Below, piece by piece: positions 34,501 to 39,295 of a stretch of DNA of 39,295 nucleotides. A program made the position numbers and the translations under genes. The stretch covers positions 1 to 39,295 of the forward strand of contig WSZJ01000031.1 of NCBI GenBank assembly GCA_009773755.1, in the 5' to 3' direction. A model generated the notes under the pieces. The model was not told the origin of the DNA, searched no databases, and saw only the letters and a list, made by a program, of their open reading frames with translations. The stretch comes from Planctomycetota bacterium (lineage in GTDB: Bacteria; Planctomycetota; MHYJ01; WSZJ01). Every line of letters starts with the position of its first letter. Positions within the stretch are counted from its first letter, which is position 1.

Positions 34501-35591
34501 ACACGCTTGCGGCGTCTCAGTCAACGTTCGACCGGTTCGAAAAGTCGGATCAAGTCGTGCACGACGTACTGTGGACGCTCGACAAGGCCGGCACGACCGC
34601 GAGCATGTGCCTGGGCGCGGGCGGCGTAGTGAAGTCGCTCTGCCAACAGGGGTTCATGGCGGGCGTGAAGGTCGTTGGACTCAACTTCGTGGCCGGCACG
34701 GCAACATCGCTCATCTACAATGCGGGCATCGAGAGCGCCGCGACGCTGGCAGTGGCGGCAGGTGCGGATCCGGAGGCAGTCGAATGGGCGGTCCGCGGGC
34801 TGGACGCCGGTATGAGTATCTACGGCATGACGACCGGCCTGGTGAACGCGAGGCGCAATGCTGTGGAGTGCTTCGTGGCAGGGACGCCAGTGGAGACCGC
34901 GGACGGTCCGCGCGCGATCGAGAAGGTCAAGGAAGGCGACTTTGTTCTGGCCTGGGACGAAAACACGGGCGAGCTTGTCTGGAGCCGTGTCGAGCAGAAG
35001 TTCGAGACGCCGAGCCAGCGGATCTGGCGACTGACGCTTAAGCTCCCCGACGCTTCCGAAGAATCGCTGGAGTGCACGCCGGGACATCCGTTCTGGGTCG
35101 AGGGTCAGGGGTGGGTGCCTGCGTGCCAGCTCGAGCCGGAGGACCAAGTCGCCACGCTGGAGGGGGCGGCGCGGGTCGCGGCGGTGGCGGCGACGGGGAA
35201 GCGCGCGACGGTGTACAACTTCGAGGTGGGGGGGACTCACAACTACTTGGCAGGCGTCGGCGGCGTACTCGTGCACAATGTGCCCTGCACTGTGCCTGCG
35301 AACAACTGGGGCAGGCAGCACGGAGGCCCGAAGCACTGGCAGCGAGTCACACAAACTGCGGACAAGATGGTGCAGCGCGGATGGAGGGACGTTCGAGTGA
35401 ACCGTAGACAGGTGGATGTTAATCTGAATCCCGTCGGCAGGAATCGCCCCGATGTTTCGGGCACAAACCCAAGAACAGGCGTTCGTCACAACATCGAATT
35501 CGACACGAATCCGGCATCGAGCGCCAGACACCGCGTCGTGGTTAACAAGAACGACCCTGCCTCCAAGAACACCTTTGTCCGGATTCCGTAA
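28536..35591 (+). CDS. Secreted RHS-repeat polymorphic toxin with pretoxin HINT and C-terminal toxin domain
   Basis: 2351 aa. The ATG at 28536 opens a signal peptide (RLLNFWAFGLLLAGLAGSAS); 28524 is an alternative start. Residues about 30-420 are beta-rich, propeller-like. From about 430 is a DUF6531-like region (GNTFITIDALEVAGHGPQLD; GNGWRHSF), then tens of RHS/YD repeats (YDSLGHQTSVKLPG; YDSLGRVVGATDPGANAT). The RHS core at 1844-1879 (GFAGRERDTESGLMYFRART, YDPSIGRFLSYDP) marks the end of the cage. Residues 1880-2110 are helical and small-residue-rich. A HINT domain (2112-2248) and a 103-aa toxin follow. Such proteins encapsulate the toxin in the RHS shell and release it by HINT/core autoproteolysis. 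The signal peptide indicates Sec export rather than T6SS PAAR loading. Candidate immunity gene 3 bp downstream. Confidence 0.9.
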   Translation: MKNSRLLNFWAFGLLLAGLAGSASGETRVPTEDWPKWSPPWTTHLSPGMLDADPSGILHGIIRSGGLYHGTPEFAYRDFTGEGKGELISADSDVSDCRIIADDLGGLHAFYLGIGPEGAGLYYCGKPAGGEWSPPGLISTTEPTSSSGPRAIRCISVCTLPDFEHPEKKTGRVACFYAQEYVEGVWPPEDGKITEVWVGLRRYVPGTDPVPDTDLYMLVSSVAATPGGPFLSAHRGHLLWIYAPAVPGTSPPVADAPRAAHLTRLSPDDATGLTEAIEYTFPEPFDIRVGPCSISVDNSGNYATWWSPAPSTTKMYSPALGLSTHTGYDVAFRHDNTGLLHRFRVPSLPFFDHSVYVSGAWSTPVLQPMLHLDDGFRFKSIGLDQADHLTVAFFPKEDGDLTMTVADPPSRAMCTWEDNLGDQGELVMANSSAVSATNVSNGNTFITIDALEVAGHGPQLDMMFYYNSLEPNETICGNGWRHSFSATLRAYPHFAPKVFVLTFPDGRRVLLEPSDSDFLSAPQYGISLKLGSSTSPDASEFEIEFPEKLRWNFNTKGKLTRIRDRDDNTLLLTYGDNPSTPGTQDVLLTATDLQGRSLSFTYDARNRMTGFVGAGSGAHSLAYGMPAPDSDEYFPLDSLLKIALAPAGAQLRDWSFTYHAQSAPLTSLPPGVPGAIGITGRRCALASVRTPSQTYEGLDSCDYWFSYWIESGNFGTLKRGWEPLLETDASRDDVLFTYSSTAEPVDGGLSAYKTDLTTWGGGTFSYWCEYKRGVLCRMLAPEHSTPLVITYDDRRNPRTVTDTGGFTATYVYSGEVEADAKPPAPWVKDAVMSILLPGAASPTLYRYYSTHSQVSEIVPFSDEEAVIIYEYDSLGHQTSVKLPGAPVATTIAYDSLGRVVGATDPGANATAFTFDGGTYGLPKVVKSVGAYSEDGFPLQIEYSYNTLGQVTSEKSPSGASMDYFYDGGHRLTKMTVSTDSGTADYTWKYDADDNVTEFSDPNEPGAADKSVKRDCRRRVTEVSDADGKGMKATLNKDGLPTKVVGRGDGEGTSPKLEFGWDGSGRCTSTTQTTAGVTSGGGVTLSTSIVRSDTDQVLSITQTGTGACSFTRVTEFEYETTTDLLKEVHTAFPGVSRIVRYDSKRRVKSEELHVDGAFFRGIGYVRDHRDRPIETWQLDAAFTGATPTGRKTEMHYDPAGNLTARVSPASRTTTYAFDSARRLISTTDPSGVTTKTNYAKDGQVRGTSFKIPGHSGFQTPWTTIYNDRGLPWKTSDNINPSDFVERLYDDGGRLTRVTGPEGLDRKMEYTVLGRLTKEQVRRSAGDYITMNTEFDPLGNPKFSFVPGGTTQKWQFEHDTEYRLISRQAPIGVSSSGGGYEFKYFYNASGKLCETIDEDGNKTDFERDALDRITKTAYSKGSSTPWAEIMQNWDAAGNLKEVSDGTDTVQYDFNFANELTQVTWLVDGGSVWRTVEYDHDADGILTEIRVKEFGGTLTHTLHYDLDPAGRMAGIKLNGASVATFDYEHGFLVKSTYGNGTTIDRKYDKKGRVKSLKLGGSTETASIEYTYDKRDRPTQAYYAHYDLAANFTYSDCDWLTSETYLSPAGGPVGDNAEADRYGGNESDPSSSVTVTPGSTSGTALSLSHTYSYDDRGNRVSMSSSDGGSSSYVYDDNGRLTDETRNGSSISYLYSQRGDLTKRTDASGISTFEYDYQDRLTHVETGGAKEDYAYWPSGQRKSKANALSSSDNEWYLPDGDNTLADYKKTGSTSWSFTSVYCHNGLDQIAARQDASSSEQYFFQDSQNSVHRVTGVGGTVLKSTLADAWGNDIDLSGPPPSPLGTGDRWGFAGRERDTESGLMYFRARTYDPSIGRFLSYDPVWQHNLYFYGENLPTVHTDPFGKDVTDADKAAFAAKVAELDRMQKAGKPEGYGAAYNDLLNFASKLYDKQGRFEWIDRGTARGMLDQVYARDSWIRGTYGESSKEHLGEALDTLAASQSTFDRFEKSDQVVHDVLWTLDKAGTTASMCLGAGGVVKSLCQQGFMAGVKVVGLNFVAGTATSLIYNAGIESAATLAVAAGADPEAVEWAVRGLDAGMSIYGMTTGLVNARRNAVECFVAGTPVETADGPRAIEKVKEGDFVLAWDENTGELVWSRVEQKFETPSQRIWRLTLKLPDASEESLECTPGHPFWVEGQGWVPACQLEPEDQVATLEGAARVAAVAATGKRATVYNFEVGGTHNYLAGVGGVLVHNVPCTVPANNWGRQHGGPKHWQRVTQTADKMVQRGWRDVRVNRRQVDVNLNPVGRNRPDVSGTNPRTGVRHNIEFDTNPASSARHRVVVNKNDPASKNTFVRIP
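34869..35279 (+). other. Pretoxin HINT (intein-like) autoprocessing domain within the RHS protein
   Basis: Begins with Cys2112 in CFVAGTPVETADGP (intein block A), has the block B Thr-x-x-His in CTPGHPFWVEGQGW, a VYNFEVGGTHNYLAG strand (block F) and ends in LVHN (block G-like His-Asn, Asn2248). The residues needed for self-cleavage (N-terminal Cys, block B His, terminal His-Asn) are all present. The following residues are VPC, so the usual +1 nucleophile is not directly adjacent, as in HINT domains that only cleave. It would release the C-terminal toxin. Confidence 0.85.
35280..35591 (+). other. C-terminal toxin domain of the RHS protein, PD-(D/E)XK nuclease-like
   Basis: About 103 residues after the HINT Asn. 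The sequence has GRQHGGPKHWQRVTQTADKM, GWRDVRVNRRQVDVN, then NRPDVSGTNPRTGVRHNIEF followed by D and a HRVVVNKNDP tail. The order Asp (RPDVS), then Glu-x-Asp (IEFD), in a small alpha/beta frame fits a restriction-endonuclease-like metal site with Glu/His residues nearby. I do not recognise the exact toxin family; the nuclease call is inference from this motif. Confidence 0.5.
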
Positions 35592-35594
35592 TCC

Positions 35595-36236
35595 ATGATA
35601 AGTCGTACAAAGCCCGTTGCCCTCTCGGAGCACTTTAGATCGTTCGCAGCCGTGCGATGCGAAGCTCATCACACAGCATCGACGCTCGGCTCTGTTCTTG
35701 CGACATATGGTGAGGTCCAAATCACGCCACTGTCCACATTCGAAGATGTTCTAGAGTATCTGCTTCCCCTGAAATCATTCACAACGCGATATGGAGTTCT
35801 GGGATTGTCGGACGAGTGGTCTATGGTGGTGTCGGACATGGCGGGCGAGTCCTGCTTCGTCGACGTGCTCGCCCTAAGCCGAGTAACACTCAGGTCAGCA
35901 ATCTGCATCGTTGCTCGTGATGACAACCGCGAGTTGCACGTTGCCGAGGGTGGAAAACAAATCCGAGAAGTCTTAAGCCTTCTCGACTTTGATCGTTGGC
36001 ACTATAGGGAGTCGGGGGAGCCACTTTTCTGGGAAGACAAGTCGGATTCGCGACTTTCGAGGAGGAAAGATCGCTTGAGTGTGGTTCTGGTCCGACGCTA
36101 CTTCGAGTTGTTTACGGGGCATGCACCTCCGGACTGGCCCCGACATGACTTCCGAGGCATTGAAGGTCTCCAAAGATGCACTGCCGAGGTCAAGGTTCCC
36201 ATCAGGATTTGCGAGACGATTCGAGACCTTGTATAG
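35595..36236 (+). CDS. Candidate immunity protein for the RHS toxin
   Basis: 213 aa. The ATG is 3 bp after the stop of the RHS gene, the standard position of an immunity gene. Base composition is lower in GC than the RHS core, and codons such as ATA, AGA and CTA occur, a usual sign of recent exchange in toxin-immunity tips. The protein is soluble, without a signal peptide, so it would neutralise the toxin in the cytoplasm. Visible segments are FEDVLEYLLPLKSFTTRYGV, SFVDVLALSRVTL-like strands (FVDVLALSRVTLRS) and DRLSVVLVRRYFELFTGH with a DFRGIEGL tail. No known immunity family (for example SUKH, Imm) is recognised. The call rests on position and composition. Confidence 0.65.
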   Translation: MISRTKPVALSEHFRSFAAVRCEAHHTASTLGSVLATYGEVQITPLSTFEDVLEYLLPLKSFTTRYGVLGLSDEWSMVVSDMAGESCFVDVLALSRVTLRSAICIVARDDNRELHVAEGGKQIREVLSLLDFDRWHYRESGEPLFWEDKSDSRLSRRKDRLSVVLVRRYFELFTGHAPPDWPRHDFRGIEGLQRCTAEVKVPIRICETIRDLV

Positions 36237-36457
36237 GCCGTGCCCGTCGTGCCCGTGCCCTCCAAATATTCGTCGGAAGTCAGGTCGGGATGTAAAGTGC
36301 CGTGAGGACGCAGCTTGGGGAGACGCGGCGTGAAGTGATTCCGCACGATGACGGCCGAGATCGACGGGGTAGACGACTCTCCACCCCTGCGACCTGAGTT
36401 CGTCCATGTCGACAGTGAGATCGTTCGAGGAGTTGCAGTTCATTTAAGGGCAGGCCG

Positions 36458-36832
36458 ATGAAGACATTGACGATCCTCGCCACGGTGGCGACGCTGTTCG
36501 CGCTGGGGTGCGGCGGCGACAAGTCCATCGAGCGCCGTACGACGCTCAAGAAGATCTCGATGGCGTTCTCCGAGTACGCCTCAAAGCACGGCACGCTGCC
36601 CGTGCCCGCCGGCCAGACGATCGAGAGCCAGGTGCCGGCGGACTGCAAGATGTGCCCCGGGTGCGGCAAGGCATGGAGCTACGCGAAGATCACCGAGGAA
36701 CCAAAGGGGGCGAAGGGCTGGGACCCGATCATTGCTTGGTGCGCGACGTGCGAGTCGGAGGGGGGCAAGCGGGACGTGCTGAGGTATCACGGGAAGGCGG
36801 AGTCGGTGGCGCCGGGAGATCTGCCGAAGTAG
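36458..36832 (+). CDS. Small lipoprotein with CxxC zinc-type motifs
   Basis: 124 aa. Residues 1-18 form a lipoprotein signal (LATVATLFALGC), with Cys18 as the lipidation site. Residues about 27-48 (RTTLKKISMAFSEYASKHGT) resemble the post-helix segment of DUF1559/pseudopilin-like proteins (LKQIGLALHNYHDAHGTFP). Residues about 65-70 are CKMCPGC and about 96-99 are CATC, which could form a zinc ribbon. The protein is probably tethered in the periplasm. Function unknown. The Shine-Dalgarno is AAGGGCAGG about 6-10 nt before the ATG. The 221 bp upstream (36237-36457) hold no convincing gene. Confidence 0.65.
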   Translation: MKTLTILATVATLFALGCGGDKSIERRTTLKKISMAFSEYASKHGTLPVPAGQTIESQVPADCKMCPGCGKAWSYAKITEEPKGAKGWDPIIAWCATCESEGGKRDVLRYHGKAESVAPGDLPK

Positions 36833-36856
36833 GGAGGGGAGCGCGGCGCTGGAGTA

Positions 36857-36917
36857 GGTTAACAAGTCGAGTAGGAATGGTGTTCGGAGGGCTCGAAAAG
36901 GCCCGTCGCTGTTAACC
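36857..36917. repeat. 61-bp segment bounded by perfect 8-bp inverted repeats
   Basis: GGTTAACA (36857-36864) and TGTTAACC (36910-36917) flank a 45-bp centre. A related GGTTAACAGGTC word occurs near 19570. The rest of the gap 36833-37071 shows no convincing gene. It may be a small mobile remnant, or a chance pair. Confidence 0.3.
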
Positions 36918-37071
36918 AGAGTATTTCGTGACTTTCGCAAGCTGCTGAAGCTGGATGACTTGCGTCGTTGGAGCCGATGGCATGCCATTTCGCCTACCGT
37001 CTTCTCCGGGGACCCGGAGCAGACGGCCGGCGAAGTCCTGGAAATTCTCGCGAACGGTGCCGCGGGATATG

Positions 37072-38148
37072 TCACGGAAGGAACTCCAGGAAAGGCCGCA
37101 GGAAGCGCCACCCGCCCGTGGCGAGGGGCACGAGCAGCTTGAGCACGAGTCCCTGCGCTTCGCTCTTGCCCAGCTCATCGTGCAGGCGCCGCAGGTGGTC
37201 GACGCGCACGAGGTCGAGCACGAGGTCCACGCGCGCGCCGAGGTCGCCCGTCGAGGCGGCCGGCTTGCGAGCCGCGGTCCCGAGCGCGGCCGTGCTCTCG
37301 TCGAGCGAGGCGCCCAGCCGCACCGCTTCGGCATCCACCACCCGGCCCAGGCGAGCCTTGAGCGTGAGCCACGCCGGGATGAACCCCAGCATCACGAGCC
37401 CGCCCGTGACCCAGAGCCCGATGTAATCGGAGACGGCGCCCTCGGTGGCGACGATGTAGGCCACGATGGCGACGGCGAAGAGCAGGGTGAGCGAGGCCCC
37501 CTGCCCGCTCATGAGGAGGAAGGGGCGGTACTGGCGCTCGCGCAGCACGCGCTCGATGGGGTCGCGGAATTCGTGCCGGCGCAGCACCTGCAGGGTGAGC
37601 ACCAGCGCCCCGACGATCAGCAGCCACACGTAGCTGTTGATCACCCACTCGACGGCCCAGACGCCGACCATCAGCCAGTCCGCCGCCCCGAGCGTGTTGC
37701 CCGCGCCCAGCGCCAGGCCGGCGCCGAGGTGCTCTTCGCCCCGCACGAACGCGACGTCCAGCGCCACCAGCGGGACTGTCAGGAGGAACGCGCCGGCCAC
37801 GCTGAACACCCCCAGGACCCGGCGCAGCCGGCGCTCGACGTCCGCGCGGTCCGTGTCCATGGCCCTGCAGCCCGCCAGGAAGTTCCCCGAGTAGGCGCTC
37901 ACGAACATGCGCAGGAGCACGAGGTGGACGGCGAGGTAGAGCGGCTGCACCCACCACTCGCGGCTCTCGAGGAACGTCTTCCGCTCGCCGGCCAGCAACC
38001 ACCCCGCCGCCCACACGAGCGCGCCCATCGCCACCACCGTCGCCAGGAACGGCCCCGTGCGCGCGGGAAGCAGCCGGTCCAGCCCCGCGACCTCCGCGCG
38101 ATGCATGGTCAGTCGGCCCTGCTCGGGCGGAGAAGCGCGCTCGGTCAT
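37072..38148 (-). CDS. Polytopic inner-membrane protein of unknown function
   Basis: 358 aa. About six predicted transmembrane helices: ATVVAMGALVWAAGWLLAG; YLAVHLVLLRMFVSAY; VFSVAGAFLLTVPLVALDVA; INSYVWLLIVGALVLTLQVL; LTLLFAVAIVAYIVA; and YIGLWVTGGLVMLGFIPAWL. The last about 100 residues are soluble and helical (ARVDLVLDLVRVDHLRRLHD). No transport or enzyme signature is seen. The start at 38148 is tentative; an ATG at 38106 (MHRAEV) is an alternative. It is on the same strand as the following cluster but separated by 44 bp. Confidence 0.7.
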   Translation of the reverse strand: MTERASPPEQGRLTMHRAEVAGLDRLLPARTGPFLATVVAMGALVWAAGWLLAGERKTFLESREWWVQPLYLAVHLVLLRMFVSAYSGNFLAGCRAMDTDRADVERRLRRVLGVFSVAGAFLLTVPLVALDVAFVRGEEHLGAGLALGAGNTLGAADWLMVGVWAVEWVINSYVWLLIVGALVLTLQVLRRHEFRDPIERVLRERQYRPFLLMSGQGASLTLLFAVAIVAYIVATEGAVSDYIGLWVTGGLVMLGFIPAWLTLKARLGRVVDAEAVRLGASLDESTAALGTAARKPAASTGDLGARVDLVLDLVRVDHLRRLHDELGKSEAQGLVLKLLVPLATGGWRFLRPFLEFLP

Positions 38149-38192
38149 GAATTCATCTTACAGGATCGACGGACGACCCCCGGCGTGGTGAG

Positions 38193-38729
38193 TCAGCGTC
38201 CGCTCTGCACCCGCTCGTGGACTGATTCGAGAACCGAAGCGATCTCGTCCGGGTCTCCTCCGAATTGAATCCAACGACGGCCCGGCCCGTAGATTCGACC
38301 CTGCCAGACGTCGGCCAACCTCCCCGAGGCCCAGACACCAAAGACCAGAGGGGTCCTGTTCGGTGTTGTCAGTTGCACGAAGTACCGCGGGCTGCCGTAG
38401 TTCACACACGCGGTGCCGCAGCTGAAGTTCGGGAAAGGGTGGAACTCGTGTGCGCGCGAGAACTGGTGCAGGAGGCGCTCTGTCTCGCCTTTTGTCAGCG
38501 GCTTCCAGGCCTGTGACTTCGCCTCCCAGATTTCGCCAAGCCACTCGGACGAATCACTGAGCCCGAACAGGTCTGAGTTTTGTTGCGTCCAGTAACCCCA
38601 GATTCCGAGGGCCAGCATCCCTGCCAATAGCGTTCCGCCCGGCAGAAGAACCCGCCAGCGCCGGGTTGGCTTGGGCTTCGGCGCCTGGGCCTCGGAGTCG
38701 AGTTTCGCGGAGGATTCAGATATTGGCAT
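38193..38729 (-). CDS. Single-pass membrane protein of unknown function
   Basis: 178 aa from the ATG at 38729, which overlaps the end of the upstream gene by 14 bp. One transmembrane helix lies at about residues 25-48 (VLLPGGTLLAGMLALGIWGY) after a basic, proline-rich cytoplasmic start (KPKPTRRWR). The rest is probably periplasmic: residues about 75-178 include FPNFSCGTACVNYGSPRYFV (paired Cys) and WQGRIYGPGRRWIQFGGDPD. No family recognised. It is the last gene of a tight minus-strand cluster. Confidence 0.65.
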   Translation of the reverse strand: MPISESSAKLDSEAQAPKPKPTRRWRVLLPGGTLLAGMLALGIWGYWTQQNSDLFGLSDSSEWLGEIWEAKSQAWKPLTKGETERLLHQFSRAHEFHPFPNFSCGTACVNYGSPRYFVQLTTPNRTPLVFGVWASGRLADVWQGRIYGPGRRWIQFGGDPDEIASVLESVHERVQSGR

Positions 38730-38958
38730 CGCGTCCTCCGCGAGCGCGTCGCTTCCAATTGAAAACTCCGAGTGCAACCGTAGCCACGAAGAGCAGGAGC
38801 GTCGCGACGGCGTAGAGGTTGGCGCGCCTCGCATACTCCTGCGGATTCGGCGAGGGCGGTCCCCAGGACAACCACCAGTTGAAAAGCGTCAGGTCGGCAA
38901 CCCAGAGCGTCGCGACGATGAGCAGGACCAGCAACGCAAGACGCAGGAGCGAGCTCAT
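38716..38958 (-). CDS. Small two-helix membrane protein
   Basis: 80 aa. GGAGGAAC Shine-Dalgarno 8 nt before the ATG at 38958. Two hydrophobic helices: LLRLALLVLLIVATLWVADL at the N-terminus and LYAVATLLLFVATVALGVF near residues 49-67, followed by a basic tail (KRRARGGRDA). Positive-inside rule places both ends in the cytoplasm. It overlaps the next gene by 14 bp, so the two are translationally coupled. Function unknown. Confidence 0.65.
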   Translation of the reverse strand: MSSLLRLALLVLLIVATLWVADLTLFNWWLSWGPPSPNPQEYARRANLYAVATLLLFVATVALGVFNWKRRARGGRDANI

Positions 38959-38986
38959 GGGGCGTTCCTCCGGAATTGCACGGATC

Positions 38987-39295
38987 CTACTTCGCCGACA
39001 CCGTCCCGTCCTTCGCAACCCGGAACGTCCTGTCCTTGCCCGTGCAGTACAGGGAGACGAGCCACGCTTCCTGGAACTCGACGCCCGTGATGCGGATCTG
39101 CCCGTCGCCGGCCGTCTTCCGGGCGCGGAGGTCCGCGAGGACGGAAGCGACCGCTGCCTCGGGCGGCTGCGCGCCCGCCGTGGCCGCCTTCGCGGCGGCG
39201 TCGTTCCGCGCGGCGAGGCGGTCGTGGGACTTGAAGCGCGGGCCGGTTTCCTTCTCGTACCACCAGGCGATCATCCCCGGCGTCGTCGGCGACAC
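38987..39295 (-). CDS. Partial protein of unknown function, cut by the window edge
   Basis: 102 codons visible; the gene probably starts beyond 39295. The visible part has ITGVEFQEAWLVSLYCTGKD and ends RTFRVAKDGTVSAK, which looks like a small beta-rich, PepSY-like or DUF3887-like unit. That is a guess. It lies 28 bp upstream of the small membrane protein on the same strand, so it belongs to the same cluster. Confidence 0.5.
   Translation of the reverse strand: MSPTTPGMIAWWYEKETGPRFKSHDRLAARNDAAAKAATAGAQPPEAAVASVLADLRARKTAGDGQIRITGVEFQEAWLVSLYCTGKDRTFRVAKDGTVSAK

Noticed and set aside
35973..36443. 156-codon minus-strand frame overlapping the immunity gene end
   Set aside because: The start (36443) has no clear Shine-Dalgarno and the frame crosses the immunity gene. 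The segment MDELRSQGWRVVYPVDLGRH looks protein-like, but no family is recognised, so I leave it uncalled.
36912..37111. Plus-strand segment FRDFRKLLKLDDLRRWSRWH as a gene
   Set aside because: Reads like protein for about 50 residues but lacks a start signal and runs antisense into the membrane protein gene; the minus strand also reads open.
1..39295. CRISPR array, tRNA or rRNA genes
   Set aside because: No regularly spaced direct repeats, and no cloverleaf or rRNA-like segment was noticed by eye. A tRNAscan or Infernal search would be needed to exclude them fully.

Overview
This is a gene-dense, high-GC window from a Gram-negative-like bacterium, probably an environmental or metagenome-assembled genome. 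Many proteins carry Sec signal peptides or lipoboxes. Several families (DUF3472, DUF1579, DUF1801, YdeI/DUF1905, DUF2723 with TPR, giant FN3 and RHS proteins) are common in Planctomycetota and neighbouring phyla. That placement is an inference from gene content; there is no rRNA or marker gene here.

Layout. Positions 1-415 hold the remnant of a four-helix-bundle (23S rRNA intervening-sequence type) gene. Positions 416-3416 form a plus-strand run: YdeI-like protein, membrane-anchored protein, secreted DUF3472 protein. Positions 3497-6123 are a likely self-regulated operon: a near-perfect 18-bp palindromic operator, a membrane-anchored SAM methyltransferase, a TetR regulator and a luciferase-like flavin oxidoreductase. 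The oxidoreductase gene has been invaded in frame by two tandem 33-bp palindromic repeats. Positions 6193-7888 are a decaying accessory patch: a CxxC protein, small ORFs, a UPF0175 antitoxin whose DUF3368/PIN toxin has an amber stop, and a RhuM fragment. Positions 7961-11782 encode two secreted coiled-coil proteins, the first frameshifted. Positions 11833-15047 encode DUF1579, a second RhuM fragment, a PQQ-like propeller protein and a secreted unknown. Then follow MsrB, a lipoprotein, an AT-rich gap and an NTF2-like protein.

The main discovery candidate is at 17808-18554 (minus): a secreted thioredoxin-fold protein whose first redox Cys of a CHFC motif is encoded by TGA. A perfect 7-bp hairpin with a G-first tetraloop starts 17 nt after the TGA, with 24 nt between TGA and loop. 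This geometry fits a bacterial SECIS, so the gene is read here as an unannotated UxxC selenoprotein. A short His-rich secreted peptide gene lies just upstream.

Positions 18954-23387 carry DUF1801, a secreted protein with a repeat-derived tail, a polyprenyl-phosphate-mannose-synthase-like GT2 and a convergent DUF2723 membrane glycosyltransferase with TPRs. Positions 23531-36236 are a polymorphic-toxin locus: a 1671-aa protein with a large internal duplication and FN3 domains overlaps a 2351-aa secreted RHS protein with a pretoxin HINT domain and a C-terminal toxin, followed 3 bp later by a candidate immunity gene. The window ends with a small lipoprotein, a polytopic membrane protein and a three-gene minus-strand cluster cut by the window edge.
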